Source of the DNA: Branchiostoma floridae
Lineage: Eukaryota > Chordata > Leptocardii > Amphioxiformes > Branchiostomatidae
Length of the DNA stretch: 22,846 bases
Direction of reading: 5' to 3'
Assembly (NCBI RefSeq): GCF_000003815.2
Contig: NC_049992.1
Span: forward strand, 1,236,184 to 1,259,029
The first letter of the stretch is position 1. Every line of letters starts with the position of its first letter. Below the pieces are notes generated by a model. That model ran no database searches. It was not told the DNA's origin and saw only the letters and a program-made list of their open reading frames with translations. Shown here piece after piece: positions 14,350-22,800 of the stretch. The position numbers and the translations under genes were made by a program.

Positions 14350-17300
14350 CTGCAGGAGTTTTTGAATAGTGTAAAAAAAGAGTCTGAAAATGTAGCAGTT
14401 TTCTTTGGCTTTGCTTTGCTCTCTTGCATTGTAGACTTAAATATTGGAGAAGACAAGCATGAAATACGAACAAAAAGGGACTTTTTTCTTCTTCTTACTC
14501 AGTGGTCACCACATAAAGTTTCTCGCCAAAGTCTTTAAAAAAATTATAATCACTACCTACCAAACTTGATTTTTTCAGGACTGAAACAGGACACACAACA
14601 TTTTTTGCCTTTGCCAAATTGAAAACATTATGACTGAGACTCAGAAACATTATGATTGGGTCCAGCTCAGCAACAGGGGTTACAAAGGTAAACTTTTCCA
14701 TGAAGAAGATACTCAACCAACATAGCTGAAACTCTATCTAGACTATATGGCATAAAAATTCCTGTTACTATACACAACCAGGTCCGTACCTAGTCCTTGT
14801 AGTAGTAGTCTTCCTGCCGCCGCGAGTCTTGCGGTGGGTGTAGCCGGTGGGGGACTTGACAGGAGTCTCCTTCTTCACAACCCTCCCACTCCGCAGGACG
14901 CTCTCGGGGCTGTCCATGGCCTCCATAGAGGGAGTCGTGGGTTCTGGGGTCGCAGGTTTCGGGGAGGTGGCCACTTCCTCCACCCGGGGAGTTTGGATGG
15001 GGCTGGCATCGTCTCTTGTCCTCCTGCTACTCCTTGGAGTATAAGAAATAAAGCAAGTTTAAGTGACGTCGATGAAGGTTAGACATCCAGGTAATGAGAT
15101 ACGCTAAAAAACAGTTGCAACTGGATATGATTTTGGAAATGGTCAGACGTTTCAGATACATGTAGGTTCCACTTTCTTTTGCCTGAGTGACACTGAAGAG
15201 ATCTTTTCACATACCAAGTTTGAATTATGTTTCCTTTATGAGGTATAGTCCATTAAATGTAATGTTTTCCCCATGCGGCAGCCATACTAGCTACCGGGGA
15301 GTAAAATACTGTAAATGCAGAAATGTTCGCGGTGGATTAATGTTCGCGGTTATCGCGGTGACCACTTCACCTCGAACTTAAAACCACCGCGAACATTTTT
15401 CTATCATGGTATAAGACTGCAGTCTATGGTGTTACCGCGAACTTAAATCCACCGCGAAAAGTCCCTTTTCCCGCTTCCGCGAAATTAAATCCCCGCCAAC
15501 TTAAATGCATTTACAGTATATGACGTCACCGCTTGTTAATATGCAGAAACAAGCATGCATACCCATTTTTAGATCAACGTTTTGAAAGTTATGAGTGTGC
15601 TTTTATTTAAAAATTGCATCGATGTATATGTGAAAGACCGAATGAAATTTCTTTTCATGTAAGCTTTAACATCTTCTTATCGTACGACGAAGATTCCTGT
15701 GCCCTAAGACTGACCTGTGACTGCGGCCGGTGCTGGTTGGTACAACAGGAACGATGGACTGCCGGCCGCGGGACCGGGTTAGCGGAGGGGAAAACACGAA
15801 GTTCGGCACCTGGGCTGGTGTGCCAGGGTCTTTACCTGGACAACAACAGAAAATTTGACACTCGTTGGATCTGTGCCTGGATACAATTGTATTAGCAGGA
15901 AAATGTAGTGATGAAGTCTTCAAGAACAAGGGCTATAGAAACACTACCTTTAAAAATACAGGTTAATCTACAATCATTATGTATTTCTTACCGTATATAC
16001 AGATAGTATATAGTGATAGAAATACTATCTGTATATACAGGTTACTGCTGGTAAAATCTGAGCTGTGCTGTGAAAGTTTGCAGGCGTGCCGTGGTCTTTG
16101 CCAGTCTGACACAACAAGAACAGAAAATTCACCACACGCTCCTTGCTGGTCAAGACATATAAGTCAGGCTATGCTTCCACGGATGGATAAAGAGCTAGAA
16201 ACGGGGTTCTAACAATGTTCCAAAATTGGACTCGACAGAAATGCAGCATCAATGCAACATTTACAGCACAATTATGAAGATAAGACCACACCAAATCCTT
16301 TCCTTGCAGGTCCTCTGACATTTCTAGAAAGCAGAAGTTCCTACCTCTCTGTTCAGATCGCGGCACCACGGTGACTGGTGGTGAGAACACGTAGGAGGAT
16401 TCTGCCGACACAGAGATAAGGATTTTAACAATCAGAATGATACATATAAATTAAAGATAAGAATAAAATATAAAAAAGCATAATCTTACTATAAAATGAG
16501 TGATTGAATACGGTCTATGCATGCAGAATTTTGGATGGAAAATGTTCAGATGAAGATACTCATCATGTCATTTCAAACTTACTGATGAAACAAAACTCTA
16601 CTTATATATTGCAACATTCAAGTAAATTTAAAAAAAAAAATTTGAATAAAACAAGCAGCTCCAGTAGAAAATGTGCATGCCAGTTAATAAAGAGACTCTT
16701 TTTACAGACCACAAAGTTTTATTTTCTCCAATGCTTTGATGACCAACTGTCACCATCCAGATTAAACTAGTCAGTTAAGTTCAAATGTCAAAATCTTCCC
16801 TTCAGGTATGGAGCTTGAACTTTGACCTACCTGGTTCTACTGCCTCCTGTTTGACCTTGACCTTAGTAAAGGTCGTGGTCTCCTCTGGCTCAGAGTCAGT
16901 GCTCAGTCTCAGGGTGTTTTTACTATCTTCTGTCAGAAGAAGAAAAAATACTGTTGACGGGACGTATTACAACAGATCATGATATTATAGATTCTAACCT
17001 TTATTGTATTCATAAATTGTAACAGCTATAACAAAAATTTGAAAACCTGTTGTTGAATTTCATGTTGTTATCTCTGTTGTTGATAGAAAAAAAAGTTCTT
17101 CATAATTAGATAATAGTAAATATGTTTAACAAGACAATAATAAAGGACCACAATAGAGCTTACAATCTGCTGTTTCAGTGAGAACACAATGTTACATAAC
17201 AATAAAAAAGCTTCTTGACTTGTTTCCTGAACAATATAAATTAAGAAGATTTAACCTCAACTAACATTACGTTGTATAATGTACAAGGGTACAGAGGTGA

Positions 17301-20300
17301 AATAAACAAAGATGCTCAAAGTCGATGAAGATAAGACATCCAGGTAATAAGATACGGTTTGGAATCCAGTTGCTTGAATAACTGCTTTTTGGTGTAAAGA
17401 TACTTGGAAATAAAAAAAACACTAATCTGACCACTCATTTCCTCCTGTGTGAGTTCCTGAGGCTCAGACTTGATGGAGACGTTCGCTGCCCGGAGCTCCG
17501 ACACCGCTGCCGTCTTCAGGGGCGCTGGGGTCGGGTACTGGGTACCGATCTCGGAGAACGTCTTGTTGGACGCTAGAGACGCTCGGGTTACCCTCTGTGG
17601 AAGGACCAGGTATCATATTTCAAGACTGGTTCAAGTCAGTAGGTAAGAAGAGTAACATATAAGTAAGAAAGAAGCTAGAGCTGTGTAATGGGTAATAATC
17701 TCTGAGAATGTCTTGTTGGAAGCTATAGAAGCTCCAGGGGTGGACAAGATATCATATTTAAGGCAACACCAATTTAATTTATTGGTTCTCAATTTTTTTT
17801 AAAAATGAGAATATAAGCTGATACCATAAAAGCAGGCAGCAGGGAGGAAAACTTGAGTATGATTGTATTCACTCCACAAAGCTGAGTGTGCCAAGGCATA
17901 CGCTAGGTCCTCTGGCTTTGTTTCCATCGTTCTTCCCTTCTGATAGACATTGACACATTATAAAGCAGGTGAGAGTAAGTGCTAGTTGTGATTAAAAGAA
18001 AACTCCAATATCCTTTGACCCACATATATAGACTTGAAATCTAGGCTGTCTCCAGCTTTAAATTTTTTCCCGTCCCGGAGCATAACTTTGATTTCCTTTG
18101 TAAAATGTGTCATTTTCGTGAATTTTATGTAGTCAGAAGTTCAGATTTTTGGGACAGACGTGGTGAAATTTTTGTCTGTCCTAACAGGTAAATTACCATC
18201 CCAGGACGGAGGGACAGGTCCTAGAGACAGCCCTGATGTAAGATAATATTTTACCAACTGTGCGAAGTTTCTTTCTCTTCTCCAGTGCAAAAAGAGCCTT
18301 ACCCTTTCAGCCCTGTCTTCCCTCTCCTGGTCTCCCTCTGCACTCGTCCTCCTGGCAGCCTTGAGCGGACTACGGCTTCTCGTTCTCAGCGATCGTTTAA
18401 ACTGCTCCACACCTGACACCTGTCCTCTCATTGGTGTGTCAGCAACTGGGGAAGCTGGCTCGGCCAATGGCGCGGCTTCTCTCTCAGGACTCGGCTTTCT
18501 TGGTGACTGGGTCACTTCTGAGACTGATATGGATGGTTCAGCCATTGTGGGCTCTTTATCAACTACAGTCGAAACAGTTTCTTTACTTCTGGCTTCCACA
18601 ATTACTGGAGGTTTGGTGATTATTTCTGCTAGTCTTGAAGGTTCGGCATCCTCTTCAACTGACATTTCAATGTTTTTAACTTCTGAAGTTGAAGGCGATG
18701 AAGGTTTTACTTGTGGAGAAACTGGCTTCGGTGGCTCATCCAATGATGAGTCGGCTTCCATGGCTGTTGAATGCGTTTCAACCAATCCTGGGGCTTCTTC
18801 CATAACCACAGCAGATGGCTCCACCAATGGGATGGCTGCTTCTATAGTTGTCGCCTGCCTCTCAACCAATCCTGGATCTTCTTCCATAACCACAGCAGCG
18901 GTTGGCAACTGAGTTGCTGGTTCTTGTGCTTGTAAAGAAAGTTCTGGTCCTTCTTCAGCTGAAAACTTTACCTCCTTAACGACTGTCGATTCAGCTGTTA
19001 CGGAGATTTCTCCCACGTCTGCTTCGGTTTGTTCGGCTTTAACAGGAGAAACGGGTGCAGGCTGAGGCGTTACGTCCACGGTCGCTGGCTGGGCCGGCAT
19101 TCTGGCCGTGCTCTCAGGGGTGTCTGGTGGTGTCATCGTTGTAGAGGATAGCAGGAGGCGTACTGGCTTCGGAGGGGAGGGGTATTCTGTGGGAGACAAA
19201 CAAGGATTATTCAGTGGATGCTATCTGAAATGTCTGACCTTTTTCAAAATCATATCCAGTTGCTTAAGTAAGGTTCTATATCTATATAGTCGGTATAACC
19301 GCTCTTTGGCGTAACACACTGTATCTATATAGTCAGTATAACTGCCCTTCGGCGTGACACACCAGCTTCTGTATCTGTATCTGTGAAGCTGGTATAACCG
19401 CCCTTTGGCCTGATTTTGGCCTTAAGATTTATTTAATTGTCACCATATCTGCCAGTGGCCATATTTCACTCCTTGAAACTGTTGTCTGCCCTGAGACAGG
19501 GCTAGGGAATTTCCCAAGCAGCCTCTGTAGCATCTGCTTTGCCTATTGAGTCAGTTAGTCAAACTTGACTAAACTTTATGTTTTTCACTTAGGGACAAGA
19601 GATGCTGCTACAGTGAGCATTAGTCCAGAAGCCAGAAGTGGTCCATGTGGCCTTGCATTAAGATAACTGGTTAAAAAAAGAAAAAACAGGCTGTCACTTT
19701 ACATTTATCTACATGTTACCCTGCTCATTCAGCAATATTTCTCTTTATGCAAGAGAAAACAAATGAAACTGAATATTGCATTATAAGAAAAAAAAAAAAC
19801 TCTTCTAGTAGAAATGAATTCCCTTAAGCCATCCCATAACCACAGCATCTCACTAAACACCTGGGACAACTGTATTCTTTACCTAACGTTCCTGCAGCTG
19901 AACTTGTTTCCATCATTGTTTCTTCTTCTACCACCTCGCTTACAACAGAAGTGGTGGGGAGGGGCGCGCTGCCTCTCTGGAGAGGAGCCCTGGACAAGGT
20001 GCCTCCCCACGGAGCCCAGGCTAACAGACAGACACAAACATGGGACTGTGTTAGTATCTTGTAACACAAACGATAAAACACACAACATTGTGAAGGATAC
20101 ATGTAAGACTGAAACACACGATAACAGACAGACAAGCGTGGTGCTGTGTTAGTATCTTGTAACACAAACGATAAAACACACAACATTGTGAAGGATACAT
20201 GTAGGACTGAAACACACGATAACAGACAGACACAAGCATGGGACTTTGTTAGTATCTTGTAGCACATACAAATGAAACACACAACATTGTAAAGGATAGG

Positions 20301-22473
20301 ACCGACCCAAACAATATCATTCAGACACAAGCGTGGGACTGTGTTAGTATTTTGTAGCACATACGAAACACACAACATTGTAAAGGATAGGACCGACCCA
20401 AACAATATCATTCAGACACAAGCGTGGTACTGTGTTAGTATCTTGTAGCACATACGAATGAAACACACAGCATTGTAAAGGATAGGACCGACCCAAACAA
20501 TAACAGACACAAGCGTGGTACTGTGTTAGTATCTTGTAACACATACGAATGAAACACACAACTTGTAAAGGATAGGACCGACCCAAACAATAAACAGACA
20601 CAAGCGTGGTACTGTGTTAGTATCTTGTAGCACATAATATACGAATGAAACACACAACATTGTAAAGGATAGGACCGACCCAAACAATAACAGACACAAG
20701 TGTGGTACTGTGTTAGTATCTTGTAACACATACGAATGAAACACACAACTTGTAAAGGATAGGACCGACCCAAACAATAACAGACACAAGTGTGGTACTG
20801 TGTTAGTATCTTGTAACACATATATACGAATGAAACACACAACTTGTAAAGGATAGGACCGACCCAAACAATAATAGACACAAGTGTGGTACTGTGTTAG
20901 TATCTTGTAACACGTACAAATGAAACACACAACATTGTAAAGAATAGGGCAGACCCACACGATATCAGACAGACACAACTGTGGTGCATTCAAATAGGAC
21001 ACAAAAGAAATTGTAAGAGAAAGATGCAGTGCAATTGTCCCTTTATCACTCCCAAGATGATAAGACTTTGACTGTTCCAAACTTGCTACTGCAAGCCTGT
21101 GTTAAGAGTTAGTACGAGTAACAGGTTACTTACCTGGCACAGGTTCTGAGTGAATTGTTTCCTCACCACTGAAGAATTCATATTACTTGGACTGTTCCAA
21201 ACTTCTGTCGTAAGCCCGACTGCTAACAGTTAGAAAGAGTAACTTGGGCCTCACCTGACCCAGGTTGTGAGGAAACAGTCTTCTCACCACCCCCCTGGTT
21301 AAAATAACTTTGACTATTCCAAACTTGCTGTTGTAAGCCTGGTGAGTCGAGAGTAAGATGATGTAACAGGATCCTCACCTGAAGCAGGTTCTGAGGGTAC
21401 AGTCTTCTCACCACCCCCCTGGTTAAAATAACTTTGACTATTCCAAACTTGCTGTTGTAAGCCTGGTGTGTCGAGAGTAAGATGATGTAACAGGATCCTC
21501 ACCTGAAGCAGGTTCTGAGGGTACAGTCTTCTCACCACCCCCCTGGTTAAAATAACTTTGACTAGTCCAAATTTGCTGGTGTAAGCCTGGTGTGTCGAGA
21601 GTAAGATGATGTAACAGGATCCTCACCTGATACAGGTTCTGAGGGTACAGTCTCCTCCCCACCCCCAGGTTCCCGGTACGTCGGGGACAGGTCAGGGTAC
21701 AGCGGCGCTCTGATGGGCGAAGGTTCGGCAGGTGCAGCCCGGGGGAGAGCCGGGTACAGTCCTGGGGACAGCTGTCTGACGGGGGAGGGGGGTTTGGTGG
21801 GGGAGGGGGGTTTGGGAGGGGAGGGGGGTTTGGTCACTTCAAACTCCTGGGTGTCTGTAAAAGAGTTAGAGAACATCAATGAAGCAATCCAAAACATGTA
21901 CAATTTCAATGTGTGTTTGTGCATAATAGATATTTTTATCCTTCATTAGATAGGACAAGCAGTGTTTTTACTTCAATAGGAGGCAGGTTAAATAAAAATT
22001 CTAACTGACAGCTATGTGACTCCACTGCCCACCCAAAAAAGTCTAGAGTTCACAGGTTTTTATAGGGTAGGTATTGAAACAGGAAATGCAACATTTTTAT
22101 CCTAGGCCTGGCTAAATAATAAATAGGACTATAATTAGAAAAAAAACATTTTTCCGTAGGCTTTAGCAGGCTGATGGCTTAAACAAAGCGAAAAATGACC
22201 AACCTTCCTCCTCCTCCTTCCCTGCCAGTCCGTCCCCCCTGCTGAGGTTAAAGGTTAAATGTTAACAAAGTGAACCCTGACCCACCTTCCTCCTCCTCCT
22301 CCCCTGCCAGTCCGTCCCCCCTGCTGAGGTTAAAGGTTATCTCCTCATCCACTTCCATGATCTCCATGGCAACCTCCTCCTCTGGTACAGCCTCCATGGA
22401 GGCCCTGTCTGGGCTGGCCTCTCTGTCCTCCGGGAAACTCGGGGGAGAGAAACTGATCGGGGAGGGCTTTTCT
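14181..22473 (-). CDS. Unidentified disordered Ser/Pro-rich nuclear-type protein, C-terminal ~755 residues (10 exons)
   Basis: Exons in transcript order: 22473-22286, 21854-21627, 20020-19883, 19186-18303, 17594-17435, 16929-16831, 16401-16345, 15814-15715, 15032-14790, 14349-14181. They total 2266 nt and all phases match. The 5' part lies outside the window. The protein has almost no predicted fold: acidic and Pro-rich first, then an acidic repeat region, then basic stretches (RTRSRSPLKAARRT, RKTRGGRK, RTRSRRRVVK). It has many SP/TP sites (SPPKP, SPTKP, SPVRQ), two SUMO-consensus-like sites (IKSE, VKQE) and recurring F-x-SPP motifs. This suggests a chromatin-bound, cell-cycle-phosphorylated protein. 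ELYS/AHCTF1's C-terminal tail is a possibility only; I do not recognise it with confidence. Confidence 0.75.
14355..14789 (-). other. Minus gene intron before the last exon, nothing recognised
   Basis: The flanking exons join directly in frame. An open frame of 73 codons at 14716-14495 has no domain and no fitting splice phase. No repeat was recognised. Confidence 0.5.
14790..15032 (-). CDS. Minus gene exon, Thr/Pro-rich with basic AT-hook-like stretch
   Basis: Acceptor ATACTCCAAG, donor CTAG|GTACGG. It encodes SSRRTRDDASPIQTPRVEEV, a TSPKPATPEPTTPSMEAMD stretch, LRSGRVVKKETPVKSPTGY and RKTRGGRKTTTTRTR. The RGGRK core resembles but does not match the AT-hook core RGRP. VVKKE also fits the SUMO pattern loosely. 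Confidence 0.85.
15064..15206 (-). repeat. Dispersed repeat family, copy 2 (longest)
   Basis: Read on the minus strand it has AGATCTCTTCAGTGTCACTC, CTGAAACGTCTGACC, CATATCCAGTTGC and CATTACCTGGATGTCTAACC, then CTTCATCGACG. This copy defines the order of blocks for the family found also at 11162, 17318 and 19219. Confidence 0.6.
15309..15516. mobile_element. 208-bp MITE, copy 2 (TA-flanked)
   Basis: Same ends (CTGTAAATGCA / TGCATTTACAG), same length and same TTCGCGG-rich interior as 13302-13509, in the same orientation. It lies in an intron of the minus gene. Differences are mostly point changes. Confidence 0.85.
15715..15814 (-). CDS. Minus gene exon with FVFSPPLT motif
   Basis: The donor is CACAG|GTCAGT. 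The acceptor GGCACACCAG gives the correct phase; a second AG four bases on does not. It encodes AQVPNFVFSPPLTRSRGRQS then VPVVPTSTGRSHR. FVFSPPLT echoes YVFSPPVT of the previous exon, suggesting exon duplication. A second open frame across this exon makes the frame choice depend on the motif match and splice phases. Confidence 0.68.
15815..16344 (-). other. Minus gene intron with short self-similar blocks
   Basis: A perfect 17-bp inverted repeat (GTATATACAGATAGTAT at 15993-16009 and its complement at 16022-16038) forms a potential hairpin. A block around 15820-15870 (ACAGAAAATTTGACACTCG) resembles one at 16090-16135 (ACAGAAAATTCACCACACG), and a TATAGAAACACTACC block at 15932 resembles one at 16015. 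These look like old local duplications. Confidence 0.5.
16345..16401 (-). CDS. Minus gene exon with YVFSPPVT motif
   Basis: At 57 nt (phase 1 to 1) it can be skipped without changing frame. Acceptor GTGTCGGCAG, donor GAGAG|GTAGGA. It encodes ESSYVFSPPVTVVPRSEQRG. It is the likely sister of the exon at 15814-15715. Confidence 0.78.
16402..16830 (-). other. Minus gene intron, nothing recognised
   Basis: AT-rich, with A-runs at 16629-16640. The 88-codon open frame on the plus strand is not supported. Confidence 0.5.
16831..16929 (-). CDS. Minus gene exon with SUMO-like VKQE site
   Basis: Acceptor TTCTTCTGACAG, donor CCAG|GTAGGT; 99 nt, phase 1 to 1, so skippable. It encodes DSKNTLRLSTDSEPEETTTF then TKVKVKQEAVEP. 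V-K-Q-E fits the psi-K-x-E SUMO consensus. Confidence 0.82.
16930..17434 (-). other. Minus gene intron with an inverted pair of repeat fragments
   Basis: Mostly AT-rich and unrecognised. At 17318-17353 it carries the GTCGATGAAGATAAGACATC part of the dispersed family in one orientation, directly followed at 17360-17398 by the TCCAGTTGCTTGAATAACTG part in the other orientation. Confidence 0.55.
17435..17594 (-). CDS. Minus gene exon with SUMO-like IKSE site
   Basis: Acceptor CCTTCCACAG. The donor is either ATGA|GTGGTC (17435) or three bases further (17432); both leave phase 1 and differ by one residue. It encodes RVTRASLASNKTFSEIGTQ, then YPTPAPLKTAAVSELRAANV and SIKSEPQELTQEEM. I-K-S-E fits the SUMO consensus. 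A decayed copy of its start lies at 17684-17755. Confidence 0.78.
17684..17755 (-). pseudogene. Decayed copy of the preceding exon start
   Basis: On the minus strand CCAACAAGACATTCTCAGAG matches CCAACAAGACGTTCTCCGAG of the exon at 17594-17435, and the upstream ATGATATCTTGTCC matches ATGATACCTGGTCC. The acceptor is lost and the frame is broken. Confidence 0.65.
17756..18302 (-). other. Minus gene intron, nothing recognised
   Basis: The long exon's frame runs on without a stop to 18141, but the GTAAGG donor at 18302-18297 fits the next exon in phase 0. If that donor were not used, the protein would end with about 53 extra residues and a stop at 18143-18141. Confidence 0.55.
18303..19186 (-). 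CDS. Minus gene large exon, acidic Pro/Val/Glu-rich with 28-residue repeat
   Basis: Acceptor TGTCTCCCACAG, donor AGG|GTAAGG. It encodes about 295 residues: a Ser/Pro/Thr start (EYPSPPKPVRLLLSSTTM), a long acidic low-complexity middle, and a basic end (RSLRTRSRSPLKAARRTSAE). Two copies of a 28-residue unit lie around 18739-18906, each starting AVVMEE(D/A)PGLVE. No folded domain is visible. An overlapping 183-codon frame on the plus strand is a compositional shadow. Confidence 0.85.
19219..19415 (+). repeat. Dispersed repeat copy 4 with ~50-bp tandem tail
   Basis: It begins CTATCTGAAATGTCTGACC and CATATCCAGTTGCTTAAG, like the family at 11162. Three ~50-base units follow, each with GGTATAACCGCYCTTTGGCG or similar (19291, 19340, 19389 approximately). 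Confidence 0.6.
19416..19882 (-). other. Minus gene intron remainder, nothing recognised
   Basis: No exon or repeat family recognised. An A-run lies at 19788-19799. Confidence 0.45.
19883..20020 (-). CDS. Minus gene exon, Ser/Thr/Glu-rich
   Basis: 138 nt, phase 1 to 1. Donor GTTAG|GTAAAG. The acceptor GTCTGTCTGTTAG lies inside the first unit of the minisatellite. It encodes AWAPWGGTLSRAPLQRGSAP, then LPTTSVVSEVVEEETMMET and SSAAGTLG. Another open frame crosses it, but only this one matches both neighbours. Confidence 0.65.
20030..20990. repeat. Minisatellite, ten units of ~90-100 bp
   Basis: The core GTGTTAGTATCTTGTARCAC occurs about ten times (near 20047, 20147, 20247, 20341, 20431, 20522, 20613, 20708, 20799, 20895). 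The first three units carry GAAGGATACATGTARGACTG; the later ones carry AAAGGATAGGACCGACCC. Long open frames on the minus strand across it are products of the repeat. It abuts the acceptor of the exon at 20020. Confidence 0.92.
21132..21545 (-). repeat. 124-bp tandem array of copies of an exon end (micro-exon-like)
   Basis: Four copies follow the genuine exon end at 21627-21665, at about 21503-21542, 21379-21418, 21255-21294 and 21138-21172. Each has an AG acceptor, 35-40 bases encoding a variant of GGGEKTVPSEPAS, and a CAG|GTGAGG-type donor (CAG|GTAAGT in the last copy). The first three copies are 40 nt and start in the wrong phase after the real exon, giving an immediate TGA. Skipping all copies keeps frame into the exon at 20020. 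Confidence 0.8.
21627..21854 (-). CDS. Minus gene exon, proline-rich SP repeats
   Basis: Acceptor TTTTACAG, donor ATCAG|GTGAGG; phase 1 to 1. It encodes DTQEFEVTK, then KPPSPPKPPSPTKPPSPVR, QLSPGLYPALPRAAPAEPSP and GGGEETVPSEPVS. SPTK and SPVR fit the pattern of proline-directed (CDK-type) phosphorylation sites. The last 40 bases are the parent of the 124-bp array downstream. Confidence 0.85.
21855..22198 (-). other. Minus gene intron, nothing recognised
   Basis: AT-rich intron sequence. The duplicated exon end at 22199-22258 lies at its upper boundary. Confidence 0.45.
22199..22258 (-). pseudogene. Tandem copy of the 3' end of the exon at 22286-22473
   Basis: AACCTTTAACCTCAGCAGGG and the following GGACGGACTGGCAGGGA... 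repeat the last ~55 bases of the exon about 82 bases downstream. A donor-like GAAG|GTTGGT is kept. Confidence 0.78.
22286..22473 (-). CDS. Minus gene exon, acidic, first visible
   Basis: Acceptor TTTTACTGTAG, donor GGAAG|GTGGGT; enters in phase 2 and leaves in phase 1. It encodes EKPSPISFSPPSFPEDREAS, then MEAVPEEEVAMEIMEVDEE and a Glu-rich end. The one-base overhang shows that at least one more coding exon lies upstream, outside the recognisable part of the window. Confidence 0.8.
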
Positions 22474-22709
22474 CTACAGTAAAAGTGAAAAATAATTAAT
22501 ATTGTTTTTTAAAATAAGTGAAAAAAAAGGTTTTTCTATGCATGCAGTTAATAACTTTTTTGAAAAAGTGGACAAGTGCATCTATTTTTGAATTCAGCTT
22601 GTGCTTTCCTAAGGCTCGTATTGTTGGAATCTGCAGCAAAATGTGACCTATTTTTCTCCCGTTTTTGTTGTTCTTTAGACTTTGTTTCATGGCACTTTTA
22701 AAGCTCATA
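22474..22709 (-). other. Minus gene intron (partial), nothing recognised
   Basis: AT-rich with A-runs. A 98-codon minus-strand open frame crosses it and the LINE tail and has no domain. Confidence 0.45.
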
Positions 22710-22800
22710 ATTGTTTGTATTGTTTGTTTTATTGGGATCTCCATTAGCGATACCACCGAAGTGGTACCGCTATTCTTCCTGGAGTCCGACACTTATAGAT
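22710..22800 (-). mobile_element. LINE 3'-tail fragment with hairpin
   Basis: On the minus strand: GTGTCGGACTCCAGGAAGAA, then GGTACCACTTCGGTGGTATC, then AATGGAGATCCCAATAAAAC and an AAACAATAC-type repeat end. The TACCAC-TTCG-GTGGTA hairpin followed by a short AT-rich tandem end is typical of CR1/L2-like 3' tails. No coding sequence remains. Confidence 0.5.

Noticed and set aside
14495-14716. 73-codon minus-strand frame between the last two exons
   Set aside because: The flanking exons join directly with matching phase 2 edges, and this frame has no fitting splice sites or domain.
18361-18912. 183-codon open frame on the plus strand
   Set aside because: It lies opposite the large minus-strand coding exon, whose splice sites and phases fit; it is a compositional shadow.
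20030-20990. Satellite or origin-like function for the minisatellite
   Set aside because: Nothing in the sequence supports more than an intronic tandem repeat.
19824-21080. Long minus-strand open frames with repeated LCLLLFGSVLSFT-like segments
   Set aside because: They are translations of the minisatellite; the splice pattern skips this region and frames change between units.
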